Below, one piece after another: positions 24,702 through 32,942 of a stretch of 64,000 nucleotides of DNA; positions within the stretch are counted from its first letter, which is position 1; each line of letters begins with the position of its first letter. Location: contig NZ_JAZHRV010000001.1 in the NCBI RefSeq assembly GCF_036924595.1, positions 248,001 through 312,000 on the forward strand, given 5' to 3'. Under the pieces are notes generated by a model. The model had not been told where the DNA came from and ran no database searches. It worked only from the letters and a program-made list of their open reading frames with translations. Source of the stretch: Bradyrhizobium algeriense. Lineage in GTDB: Bacteria > Pseudomonadota > Alphaproteobacteria > Rhizobiales > Xanthobacteraceae. A program made the translations under genes and the position numbers.

Positions 24702-25625
24702 TCATCGAAGAGAAGTTTTCGCCGCTTCCTTTGCAATCCAGGCGACGAACAGTGCGACCCGCTTGTCGTTGGCGAGCGCCGCGGGCCAGCGGATGATATG
24801 CGCTTTGCTGGACGCCATATCCCGGCTTGACGATACGACGCGGCAAAGTCGTCGCTCCGCGAGGGCATCGTGAACCAGCAGTGACCGGCCCACAACGACG
24901 CCGCTGCCCTGCAAGGCCGCAGCGATTGCCGTTCCGAGATTGTCGAAGCGAAGCCCGGCCGGAACGGGAGCCGTGATTCCGAGCCGCTCGAACCAGACCG
25001 GCCACGACCACTCCGCGCCATCGTTGCGGCCAACGTAACTCTTGTGCAGGATCGGCAAGGTGCCGAGCGCGCCGGGATCCTTCAAGGGCCGCCCGCGTGG
25101 CAGAAGCGACGGGATGGCGACCGGGAAAACCATCTCGTCGAATAGCAGGCGTTGGGTCGAGGTGGCGCGCGCGCCGGCCTTGGGCAGCCACCGGATCTGC
25201 ACGTCGAGATCAAGGGCGCGCGCCTGCACATCGCTTTCGATGATGAAGAGTTCGATCGCCACATTTGGATGGGCGGACGCAAACGCCGGCAGACGCCTGA
25301 CCAGCCAATAGTCCGCAAGGGCGGAGCCGAGCCCGATCTTGAGCGTCGCCGGCTGCACCGTTGCGCGCGAGCGGGCGCGTAGCTCCGCCATCTCATCGAG
25401 CATCCGCCCCAACCCCTCGGCCAAGGTCATGCCGGCCGGCGTCGGCAACAGACCGACCCCCGTGCGGTTCAACAACGGCGCGCCGACAAAGGCCTCGAGC
25501 TTTTTCAGCCGGTGGCTGATCGCGCTCTGCGTGAGCCCCAACTCACCGGCCGCGAGCGTCATGCTGCGATGACGCAACGCCGCGTCGAACGCGATCAGAC
25601 CATCAAAAGGGGGAAGGGCACGCAT
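24702..25625 (-). CDS. LysR-family regulator, GcvA-like
   Basis: 307 residues. It opens MRALPPFDGLIAFDAALRHR and has SMTLAAGELGLTQSAISHRL (recognition helix near 30-45) and the GcvA-type effector domain (LKIGLGSALADYWLVRRLPA). It is divergent from an MFS transporter gene with a 105-bp spacer that includes an ATGAA-N5-TTCAT palindrome, so it probably controls the transporter. It converges on coaA with a 40-bp gap. Confidence 0.92.
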   Translation of the reverse strand: MRALPPFDGLIAFDAALRHRSMTLAAGELGLTQSAISHRLKKLEAFVGAPLLNRTGVGLLPTPAGMTLAEGLGRMLDEMAELRARSRATVQPATLKIGLGSALADYWLVRRLPAFASAHPNVAIELFIIESDVQARALDLDVQIRWLPKAGARATSTQRLLFDEMVFPVAIPSLLPRGRPLKDPGALGTLPILHKSYVGRNDGAEWSWPVWFERLGITAPVPAGLRFDNLGTAIAAALQGSGVVVGRSLLVHDALAERRLCRVVSSSRDMASSKAHIIRWPAALANDKRVALFVAWIAKEAAKTSLR

Positions 25626-25636
25626 ATTGAAGCACT

Positions 25637-25651
25637 ATGAAGGAGATTCAT
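25637..25651. promoter_or_regulatory. candidate LysR-type binding site
   Basis: ATGAA-GGAGA-TTCAT is a perfect inverted repeat with the T-N11-A form of LysR boxes, 12 bases outside the LysR start and about 80 bases upstream of the MFS gene. Confidence 0.4.
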
Positions 25652-25730
25652 GCCGATGTGAACAATTGGCGTTGGCACATGGCGGCGGCTCAAGACACCA
25701 GTAGTCACCACACAGCTCCGAGACCGCCTG

Positions 25731-27116
25731 ATGACACCGCCGACGAACAAGCCCGACAGCGACAATGCTCAGCCCACACCATCCATGGCGCCGGCGCTGC
25801 TTCTCGGGATGGCGGCATTCCTCGCCAACTTTGACGTGACGGCGGTGGTCATCGCCTTGCCGGCGGTCGCACGTCAGCTCGGGTTCGGCGTGGCTGGATA
25901 TGCCTGGGTCATGGACGCCTACAGTCTGGCGTTCACAGGCGCTTTGCTCTTTGCGGGAGCGTTGGCGGATCGGTATGGGCGGCGGCGGGCGATGCTCGCC
26001 GGCAACGGCATTTTTGCGCTCGCGTCGTTGGCGTGCGGGATGGCCTGGGACGGACCGAGCTTATGGGCTGCCCGCGCCCTGCAGGGCGTTGGCGCAGCAT
26101 TCCTCGTGACCGGCGGCTTCGCGCTGATCGCAACGGTCTATGTGCAAGCGCAGGCGCGCACGCGCGCATTCGCCTGGCTCGGCGTCATGTCCGGCATCGC
26201 CATGTCTCTCGGTCCGACCATCGGCGGTCTTGTCTCATCGTGGATCGGTTGGCGCTGGATCTTCCTGATCAACTTGCCGGCCTGCGCCTTGATCGCGTGG
26301 GGTGTGCCGCGGCTGGTCGCGGAAGCGCGCGAGGCGGTGCCCAGGCCGCTCGACTTCGTGGGTGTCATGCTGCTCACCGCTGCGCTCGCTGTGCTGGTGG
26401 AGGCGCTGCTGCTTGGCCGCACCTCAACCCTGCATTTGGCCGGCGGGCTCGCGCTGAGTGCGTTGCTGCTAGCTATATTCGCGATCCAGCAGCGGCGCCT
26501 CGACAAGCCGATCCTCGATCCCGGCGTGTTCGCTCAGCGGGCCATGATCGGGATTGCGATACTGCTGTTCGCGGTGTCGATCGGCTATTGGGCGGTGCTG
26601 GTCTATTTGCCGCTGTTCTTCGCCACCGCCTTCGGCTGGTCTTCGGAGGTGGCCGGGCTTGCGCTCCTGACGGCCACGCTGCCGATGCTGTTCCTGCCGC
26701 CGTTGGGCGGCTGGCTTATCGGCCGGGCAGGATGGCGGCTGCATTTCGCCCTGGCCCTTGCGTTCGTGGCAGCCGGCAATGTCGCCATTGTGATCGCGCT
26801 CATGTCGGGCGGCGCAGTACCGCCGATGATTCCGATCTTCTGCGGCATGGTCGCCATCGGGGTTGGCGTGGCGCTCGCGCACCCGCAACTGTCCGGCGCA
26901 GCCGTCGCGCTGGTGCCTCCCGATCAAGCAGGCATGGCATCTGCCGTGACAGTCGTCATGCGCCAGGCCGGCTTCGCGGTCGGTATCGCAGTTCTCGGCG
27001 CGGTGCTCCATGCCGAGGGATCGGCGATCAGTTATGTCTGGCTGTTTTCGGTAGCCGCGATTGCATCGGTAGCCGGACTGGTCGCGGCGCTCGCCTTGCT
27101 GCCCGCGCAAAAGTAG
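25731..27116 (+). CDS. MFS transporter, DHA2-type drug/proton antiporter
   Basis: 461 residues with about 14 hydrophobic helices. Motif A between helices 2 and 3 is GALADRYGRRRAML (about 75-88), and the first helix carries NFDVTAVVIALPAVA, the DHA2 motif D1-like start. Motif C-like GIAMSLGPTIGG lies in helix 5. DHA2 members export drugs, dyes or metabolites with proton exchange. It is divergent from a LysR regulator, its likely activator or repressor. Substrate unknown. Confidence 0.9.
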   Translation: MTPPTNKPDSDNAQPTPSMAPALLLGMAAFLANFDVTAVVIALPAVARQLGFGVAGYAWVMDAYSLAFTGALLFAGALADRYGRRRAMLAGNGIFALASLACGMAWDGPSLWAARALQGVGAAFLVTGGFALIATVYVQAQARTRAFAWLGVMSGIAMSLGPTIGGLVSSWIGWRWIFLINLPACALIAWGVPRLVAEAREAVPRPLDFVGVMLLTAALAVLVEALLLGRTSTLHLAGGLALSALLLAIFAIQQRRLDKPILDPGVFAQRAMIGIAILLFAVSIGYWAVLVYLPLFFATAFGWSSEVAGLALLTATLPMLFLPPLGGWLIGRAGWRLHFALALAFVAAGNVAIVIALMSGGAVPPMIPIFCGMVAIGVGVALAHPQLSGAAVALVPPDQAGMASAVTVVMRQAGFAVGIAVLGAVLHAEGSAISYVWLFSVAAIASVAGLVAALALLPAQK

Positions 27117-27212
27117 CAGCGCCAGGCGGGCGGCACGTTTTGAACTGTATCTCTGGCATTGTTCCAGGGCCGGCATATGTTACGAACCAGCGGCTATTTC
27201 GGGACGGCTTCC

Positions 27213-27971
27213 ATGAATGCAACGCCATCTGTCGATCAGCTCTGGCGAACGATCCGGCGTGAAGCCGAAAGCGCTATGGCGCGCGACCCAGTATTCGGCG
27301 CGGCGCTGTCATCGGCGATTCTCGATCATCCTGACTTCGCTCATGCGCTGGCGCACCAGATCGGCGCGCGGCTCGGCAAAAGTCCGGCGGATCGCGCGCG
27401 GTTTACGCAGCTTGCCCGCGACGCGTTTGGTCGTTCGCCCGATCTGGTCGACGCCGCAAGCCGCGATTTGCAGAGCATCGCCGTTCACGATCCCGCGACG
27501 ACGACGCTGCTGCCGCCGCTGTTGAACTTCAAGGGTTACGTCGCGCTGCAGGCCTGGCGCGTCTCCAACTTGCTCTGGCGCCAGCGCCGCAACGATCTCG
27601 CGCTGCTGCTGCAGAGCCTGTCGTCCGATCAGCTTTCCGTCAGCATTCACCCCACAGCATCGATCGGAACGTCGGTGTTTCTCGATCACGCCACCGGCAT
27701 CATCATCGGCGCCTTCGCCGTGATCGGCGACGAGGTGACGGTTCTGCAGAACGTCACCATCGGCCGAAAACATTCGGAGCCGGACCGCGCCCCAAGAATC
27801 GGCAGGGGCGTTTTACTCAGCGCCGGATCGAGCATTATCGGCGGCGTCAGCATCGGCGATTTCGCCAAGATCGGCGCCGGCGCCGTCGTCGAGCATGACG
27901 TACCGCCCGGCTGCACCGCGGTCGGCGTTCCCGCGAGGCTAACGAATTGTCGGGAGAAGGTTTCCGTCTGA
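27213..27971 (+). CDS. cysE: serine O-acetyltransferase
   Basis: 252 residues. The N-terminal helical part has LWRTIRREAESAMARDPVFG and the left-handed beta-helix runs from about 140: HPTASIGTSVFLDHATGIII, DEVTVLQNVTIG and VGVPARLT. The catalytic His is in DHATG. It forms O-acetylserine from serine and acetyl-CoA, feeding cysteine synthesis. The frame opens at 27159, but the ATG at 27213 gives the family start. It stands alone; long repeats follow. Confidence 0.92.
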   Translation: MNATPSVDQLWRTIRREAESAMARDPVFGAALSSAILDHPDFAHALAHQIGARLGKSPADRARFTQLARDAFGRSPDLVDAASRDLQSIAVHDPATTTLLPPLLNFKGYVALQAWRVSNLLWRQRRNDLALLLQSLSSDQLSVSIHPTASIGTSVFLDHATGIIIGAFAVIGDEVTVLQNVTIGRKHSEPDRAPRIGRGVLLSAGSSIIGGVSIGDFAKIGAGAVVEHDVPPGCTAVGVPARLTNCREKVSV

Positions 27972-27972
27972 G

Positions 27973-28083
27973 TGTAGCCCGGGCGAGCCAACGGGTCGCG
28001 CGAATGCGCGCCCGATGACAGGCTCCGCGATCCCGGGACCCATGCGAGAAAACCCGCATATCGCTGCGCTCATGCGGGCTACA
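27973..28083. repeat. composite palindromic repeat, stem type 'tgtagcccg', loop module 1
   Basis: TGTAGCCCG (27973-27981) pairs with CGGGCTACA (28075-28083). Inside, 27991-28029 is a 39-base module that recurs at 28678-28717 and 44336-44374 within other stems. The module itself has a CGCGC-GAAT-GCGCG hairpin. Confidence 0.8.
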
Positions 28084-28235
28084 ATTCATTACGCACCGCG
28101 AACTGATTTGCTTCGCGCACAAGCGCAATTTCATTCGCTGGCCTGCGACAAACCGGCACGACGGGCAAATCACCCAAAACCTGTCCAGCCCCTGGCGCAA
28201 AAATATTCTGCTTTCGTTCTCACCCAAATCAGTCC

Positions 28236-28620
28236 CATAACTCCGCCCGTCTCACGGCGGATGAGGGGCGTTGGCCATCGTCACGAACGCGCGGTGAGAT
28301 GCGATGGACGCGAGAGCTGCGACTGACGTGTGTGGCTTGAGCGTACGGCGAAGTCGTGTGGTTCGGGCGCCGCGGTGCTGGCGCTAAGTCCGGGAGAGGC
28401 AACGCTTCTCTCGTGGCGACGGAGGCAAAAGAGCCGTTCTCCGGGAAGAGCACGAAGTAAGCCGTAAAGCCATTGCGCAGGGAAGGCCGGAGTGTTTCCG
28501 CTGAACCTGTATGCTCGTGTGCACTTTTGTTTGCGCAAATCGCACGCGAGACCGCGGGTGCAGCAAGCACCCGGTCTTCCCTGCGCCCTCTGATTTTCGA
28601 GGGTAAGGTCAAGAGCAAAC
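28236..28620. repeat. long interspersed intergenic repeat, about 380 bp
   Basis: No convincing gene is found here. The stretch around GACGTGTGTGGCTTGAGCGT (28326) and the hairpin pairing GCGCAGGGAAG (about 28478) with CTTCCCTGCGC (about 28579) match a repeat I remember from Bradyrhizobium and Rhodopseudomonas genomes, often mis-called as a protein. Together with the flanking composite repeats it fills the 1.1-kb gap between cysE and tolQ. Confidence 0.5.
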
Positions 28621-28663
28621 CTCGGGCGTATCACGTCGCGAGAATGCGCAAGTTCGTTCAGCC

Positions 28664-28775
28664 GTCATTGCGAGCCACCGGGTCGCGCGAATGCGCGCCC
28701 GATGACCAGGCTCCGCGAAGCAATCCACCTCTCCGCATGCCGCGCTATGGATTGCTTCGCTTGGCTCGCAATGAC
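28664..28775. repeat. composite palindromic repeat, stem type 'gtcattgcgag', loop module 1
   Basis: GTCATTGCGAGCCA (28664-28677) pairs perfectly with TGGCTCGCAATGAC (28762-28775); GCAATCCA and TGGATTGC pair inside. The module at 28678-28717 is the same as at 27991-28029 with one extra C. The same stem with a different module occurs at 43951-44054. Confidence 0.85.
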
Positions 28776-28907
28776 GGGGCAGCGGGAGCGGCCGTCGCGA
28801 AGGGCGAGGCGACCGGCCGGGCACCACTTCCGAGGGCATGGAACCCGGCCCCCCGCCCCCGTAACCGCCCGGCCTGCCTGGATTTCCGGCAGTCGGATTT
28901 CCCTTTG

Positions 28908-28922
28908 GTAACCTAGTGTTAA
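28908..28922. promoter_or_regulatory. possible CtrA box upstream of tolQ
   Basis: GTAA-CCTAGTG-TTAA fits TTAA-N7-TTAA with one mismatch. It lies about 220 bp upstream of tolQ. The full-consensus box at 35367 makes this one worth recording. Confidence 0.3.
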
Positions 28923-29143
28923 CCAAGCTTAGCGTCTGGTTAGGGACGGAATGACGCGCTGACAGCCCTCGTTTTGACATGTTGGCAGGGGAAGCAAATA
29001 CCCGGCTTTCGGCGGGCCCCCATGCGACACCTAGAGAGGCTTTCGCGCTGGCGCATATCGCCGCGCCCGACGCGCGGCTGTGGTACCGGCAGCCGTTTGC
29101 TCCCGGAGGAAATAGGGACACTTGCGTTGAGAGGATACCGCTC

Positions 29144-29857
29144 ATGAATCCCGCCGACGTGGCTCCGGCAGCCCTGCCGTTGGTCTCCGCCGACGTATCG
29201 CTGATCGCCTTGTTCATGCAGGCCCATTGGGTCGTAAAAACAGTCATGCTGGGGCTGTTGGCCTGTTCGGTCTGGGTCTGGGCGATCGCGATCGACAAGA
29301 TTTTCCTCTATGGCCGCACCAAGCGCGCCATGGACCGTTTCGAGCAGGCGTTCTGGTCGGGGCAGTCGATCGAGGAGCTCTACCGCGCGCTGTCGGCCAA
29401 ACCGACGCAGTCGATGGCGGCGTGTTTCGTCGCGGCCATGCGCGAGTGGAAGCGCTCGTTCGAGAGCCAGACACGCTCCTTTGCCGGCCTGCAGATGCGG
29501 ATCGAGAAGGTGATGAATGTCTCCATCGCCCGCGAGGTCGAGCGGTTGGAGCGGCGGCTCCTGGTCCTGGCGACCGTCGGCTCCGCCGGACCGTTCGTGG
29601 GCCTGTTCGGAACCGTCTGGGGCATCATGTCGAGCTTCCAGTCGATCGCGGCCTCGAAAAACACTTCGCTCGCGGTGGTGGCGCCCGGCATTGCGGAAGC
29701 GCTGTTTGCGACCGCTATCGGTCTCATCGCCGCCATCCCCGCGACCATTTTCTACAATAAGTTCACGTCCGAGGTGAACCGGCAGGCGCAGCGGCTGGAA
29801 GGCTTCGCCGACGAATTTTCCGCCATCCTGTCCCGCCAGATCGACGAGCGGGCGTGA
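29144..29857 (+). CDS. tolQ: Tol-Pal system proton channel subunit TolQ
   Basis: 237 residues with three membrane helices (about 30-50, 140-160, 175-195). Recognisable parts are VKTVMLGLLACSVWVWAIAI, LVLATVGSAGPFVGLFGTVW (the conserved helix-2 stretch) and GIAEALFATAIGLIAAIPAT. TolQ with TolR uses the proton gradient to drive TolA during cell division. The ATG at 29144 follows AGAGG; the open frame upstream (from 28979) has no ribosome site. It starts the tolQRAB operon. The ybgC gene that often precedes tolQ is absent here. Confidence 0.95.
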   Translation: MNPADVAPAALPLVSADVSLIALFMQAHWVVKTVMLGLLACSVWVWAIAIDKIFLYGRTKRAMDRFEQAFWSGQSIEELYRALSAKPTQSMAACFVAAMREWKRSFESQTRSFAGLQMRIEKVMNVSIAREVERLERRLLVLATVGSAGPFVGLFGTVWGIMSSFQSIAASKNTSLAVVAPGIAEALFATAIGLIAAIPATIFYNKFTSEVNRQAQRLEGFADEFSAILSRQIDERA

Positions 29858-29894
29858 GGACGGCAAATGATGAGCGCATCGTGAGATCAAGATC

Positions 29895-30371
29895 ATGGCG
29901 ATGAACATGGCAGGTTCGGCAGGCGGTGGCGGTGGACGCCGCGGCCGGCGTCGCGCCGCCGTGATGGCGGAGATCAATGTCACGCCGATGGTCGACGTGA
30001 TGCTCGTGCTGCTGATCATCTTCATGGTGGCGGCGCCGCTGATGACGTCGAGCATCGATATCGACCTGCCGGTCGCCTCCGGCGGCAAGCAGATCCAGGC
30101 CAACGCGCCGCCGTTGACGCTCTCCGTCAAGCGCACCGGCGGAGCCTGCAATTCGAATGTCGAGCTCTATCTCGGGGATACGCTGATTTCGACCAACGAC
30201 CTGCTGCCCAAGATCAAGGCGATCCGGGAGACCCGGTCGGAGGCCGAGAGCGTGGTATACCTGCGCGGCGACAAGGACGTCTGCTACACGGATATGATGA
30301 AACTATTGGGGTATATTAGGACGGCGGGATTCAAGGCGAATATCGTCATCGTGCCGGATCAGGGTTCTTGA
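29895..30371 (+). CDS. tolR: Tol-Pal system protein TolR
   Basis: 158 residues: a Gly/Arg-rich cytoplasmic start, AEINVTPMVDVMLVLLIIFM (single helix with the proton-path Asp, residues about 25-45) and a periplasmic ExbD/TolR domain ending RTAGFKANIVIV. It pairs with TolQ to couple proton flow to TolA. The gap to tolQ is 37 bp. Confidence 0.95.
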   Translation: MAMNMAGSAGGGGGRRGRRRAAVMAEINVTPMVDVMLVLLIIFMVAAPLMTSSIDIDLPVASGGKQIQANAPPLTLSVKRTGGACNSNVELYLGDTLISTNDLLPKIKAIRETRSEAESVVYLRGDKDVCYTDMMKLLGYIRTAGFKANIVIVPDQGS

Positions 30372-30418
30372 GCCATGAAGCGGCACGCGACGGCTGACGG
30401 CGGAGCGGGAAAGCTCAA

Positions 30419-31357
30419 GTGAAGGTCAAGGTCGACAAGACAGTTGTTGCGTCGGTTGTCCTGCACGTATTCGTGCTGGGGTGGGTGATGCTGTCGTTCT
30501 CGACCAAGGCGCTCGAAATGCAGCCGGAAGATTCGGTCGCCGTCGATGTCATTTCGCCTGACCAGCTTGCCAAGGTCATGGCCGGCATGAAGACCGGCAA
30601 GAAGGAAAACCCGAAGCCGCTGGTCGAGAAGGTCGCCGAGGCGAAGCCGGTTGACGATACCGTCGGCAAAATCGCCGAGAAGGCGCCGGTTGTGACCGAG
30701 ACCGCGCCGCCGCCGCAGCCCAAGGCCGAGGAGAAGCCGGTCGAGAAGAAGCCCGACCCGCCGAAGGTCGTCGAGAAGCCGAAGGAAGAGCCGAAGCAAG
30801 AGCCGAAGCCGGTCGAGAAAAAACCCGAGCCGGTCAAGCCCGATCCGATCGCCGAGGCGATCAAGAAGGAAGAGAAGAAGCCGCCGCCGAAGCCGGTGCA
30901 GGCCGCCAAGCCGCCCGAGCCGCAGAAGCGTATTGTCGAACGGCACTTCGATCAGAACCAGATCGCGGCCCTGCTCGACAAGCGTGACCCGTCGCGTCAG
31001 GCCACGACCGGCGACACGCTGAATTCGAACGCAGCGCTCGGCCTTGCGAAGGGCACGGCTGCGGACAATTCCGCAACCTGGGGCGCGATGTTCAAGCAGC
31101 AGGTCGAGCGATGCTGGAAGAAGCCCTATGGCGGAATCGAATCGCAGAAGCCTGAAGCCGCGTTTGCCATTCGTCTGAAGCGCGACGGCACCCTTGAAGG
31201 CTCGCCGGTTCCGGAAGGCGCTCCGGCGACCCCCTACCTTCGCGTCTATCAGGAGAGCGCGTTGCGCGCGATCATCGAATGCCAGCCGTACAAGCTGCCG
31301 GCGGCCCTTTACGAGGAATGGAAATATTTTGCGCCGGTGTTCAAGGAAAAAGTCTAA
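30419..31357 (+). CDS. tolA: cell envelope integrity protein TolA
   Basis: A GTG start gives 312 residues: one N-terminal membrane helix (VVASVVLHVFVLGWVMLSF), a long Lys/Pro/Glu domain (about 60-180; here Pro-rich rather than the Ala-rich coil of E. coli) and a C-terminal globular TolA/TonB-like domain (WGAMFKQQVERCWKKPYGGI onwards). TolA spans the periplasm and links TolQR to TolB-Pal. It follows tolR by 47 bp. A large antisense frame here is a shadow of the biased codons. Confidence 0.92.
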   Translation: MKVKVDKTVVASVVLHVFVLGWVMLSFSTKALEMQPEDSVAVDVISPDQLAKVMAGMKTGKKENPKPLVEKVAEAKPVDDTVGKIAEKAPVVTETAPPPQPKAEEKPVEKKPDPPKVVEKPKEEPKQEPKPVEKKPEPVKPDPIAEAIKKEEKKPPPKPVQAAKPPEPQKRIVERHFDQNQIAALLDKRDPSRQATTGDTLNSNAALGLAKGTAADNSATWGAMFKQQVERCWKKPYGGIESQKPEAAFAIRLKRDGTLEGSPVPEGAPATPYLRVYQESALRAIIECQPYKLPAALYEEWKYFAPVFKEKV

Positions 31358-31417
31358 CGGTTTTGTCACGTGGCGGACACCAGTTGGCAATGACAGATAT
31401 GAGCAAAGTTTGAAGCG

Positions 31418-32776
31418 ATGACTGACAAAGATGGATTGCCGAAGATGCTGCATCGCCCGAGCCGCCGTCAGATCATAGCCGGAATGGCTGCGCTTGGCAC
31501 GGTCGCCGGCGGTCGCAATGCCTTCGCACAAGCGCCAAAGCGGATCCCCATTCCCGAAGGTGAGTTCGTTCCACAGCCGATCGCGATCCCGAATTTCGTG
31601 GCGGGCACGCCCGGCGATGCCGAGGTCGGCGTCGGCGTGGCGCAGGTGATCACCAACAACCTCAAGCGCAGCGGGCTGTTCGCGCCGATCGATCAGGCTG
31701 CGTTCATCGAGCGCATCACCAATCCCGACAACCCGCCGACGTTTCAGAGCTGGAAGCAGATTGGCGCGCAGGCGCTGGTGGTCGGCCGCATGACGCGGCA
31801 AGGCGACGGCCGTCTGAAAGCCGAATTCCGCCTCTGGGATGTCAATCAGCAGCAGCAGCTCGCCGGCCAGCAATTCCAGACCTCGCCGGAATACTGGCGG
31901 CGGATCGCGCACATCATCTCCGACCAGATCTATGAGCGGCTGACCAGCGAGAAGGGTTATTTCGACAGCCGCGTCGTATTCGTCGACGAGACCGGGTCCA
32001 AGGAGCGCCGTGTCAAGCGGCTGGCGCTCATGGATCAGGACGGCGCCAATGTCAGATACCTGACCAAGGGAAGCGATCTGGTGCTGACGCCGCGGTTCTC
32101 GCCGTCGACCCAGGAAATCACCTATATGGAATTCGGCCAGGGCGATCCGCGCGTCTATCTGTTCAACGTCGAGACCGGGCAGCGCGAGATCGTCGGCAAT
32201 TTCCCCGGCATGTCGTTCTCGCCACGGTTCTCGCCGGACGGCCAGCGCATCATCATGAGCCTGCAGCAGGGCGGCAACTCGAACCTGTTCGTGATGGATC
32301 TGCGCTCGAAATCGACGACGCGGCTGACCGACACGCCGGCGATCGACACCTCGCCGTCCTATTCGCCCGACGGCGCCCGCATCTGTTTCGAATCCGACCG
32401 CGGCGGCAAGCCGCAGATCTACGTGATGGCGGCCACCGGCGGCGGCGCGCAGCGCATCTCGTTCGGCGAGGGCAGCTATTCGACCCCGGTGTGGTCGCCG
32501 CGCGGCGACTACATCGCGTTCACCAAGCAGGGCGGCGGACAGTTCGCGATCGGCATCATGAAGACCGATGGTTCGGGCGAGCGGATCCTGACCTCGGGCT
32601 TCCACAATGAGGGGCCGACCTTTGCGCCGAACGGCCGGGTCGTGATGTTCTTCCGCGAGCCCGGCGGCAGCGGCGGACCCTCGCTCTACACGGTCGATAT
32701 CTCAGGTCGTAACGAATTGCGGGTGCCAACGCCCGGTTTTGCCTCCGACCCGGCATGGTCGCCGCTGTTGTCATAA
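31418..32776 (+). CDS. tolB: Tol-Pal system beta-propeller protein TolB
   Basis: 452 residues. A twin-arginine-like signal ([15 protein letters not shown]) is followed by the TolB N-terminal alpha/beta domain (about 45-175) and six propeller blades with repeats such as [28 protein letters not shown] and [14 protein letters not shown]. TolB is periplasmic and binds Pal and TolA. A GC-rich hairpin CCGGTCCC-GGAA-GGGACCGG lies just after the stop (about 32784), without a T-run. Pal is not next; two signalling genes intervene. Confidence 0.95.
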   Translation: MTDKDGLPKMLHRPSRRQIIAGMAALGTVAGGRNAFAQAPKRIPIPEGEFVPQPIAIPNFVAGTPGDAEVGVGVAQVITNNLKRSGLFAPIDQAAFIERITNPDNPPTFQSWKQIGAQALVVGRMTRQGDGRLKAEFRLWDVNQQQQLAGQQFQTSPEYWRRIAHIISDQIYERLTSEKGYFDSRVVFVDETGSKERRVKRLALMDQDGANVRYLTKGSDLVLTPRFSPSTQEITYMEFGQGDPRVYLFNVETGQREIVGNFPGMSFSPRFSPDGQRIIMSLQQGGNSNLFVMDLRSKSTTRLTDTPAIDTSPSYSPDGARICFESDRGGKPQIYVMAATGGGAQRISFGEGSYSTPVWSPRGDYIAFTKQGGGQFAIGIMKTDGSGERILTSGFHNEGPTFAPNGRVVMFFREPGGSGGPSLYTVDISGRNELRVPTPGFASDPAWSPLLS

Positions 32777-32942
32777 TGGAACCCGGTCCCGGAAGGGACC
32801 GGCTGTTAACCGGCAAACATTGCCTAGCCAACTGATTTTTCATGCATATTTTCGTCGTGCGCCGCAAAAAACAACGTCTCGGTAACGATATTCCCTCAGA
32901 AAGACTTCATCTGCAGCGGGTAAAACTACCTACCCGAATAGG

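Noticed and set aside
28229..28634. overlapping short reverse frames in the cysE-tolQ gap
   Set aside because: They lie within an interspersed repeat and have Arg/Pro-rich composition typical of non-coding GC-rich DNA.
30359..32605. 748-codon open frame on the reverse strand across tolA and tolB
   Set aside because: It is antisense to two well-conserved genes, has no family motif and is explained by third-position GC bias.
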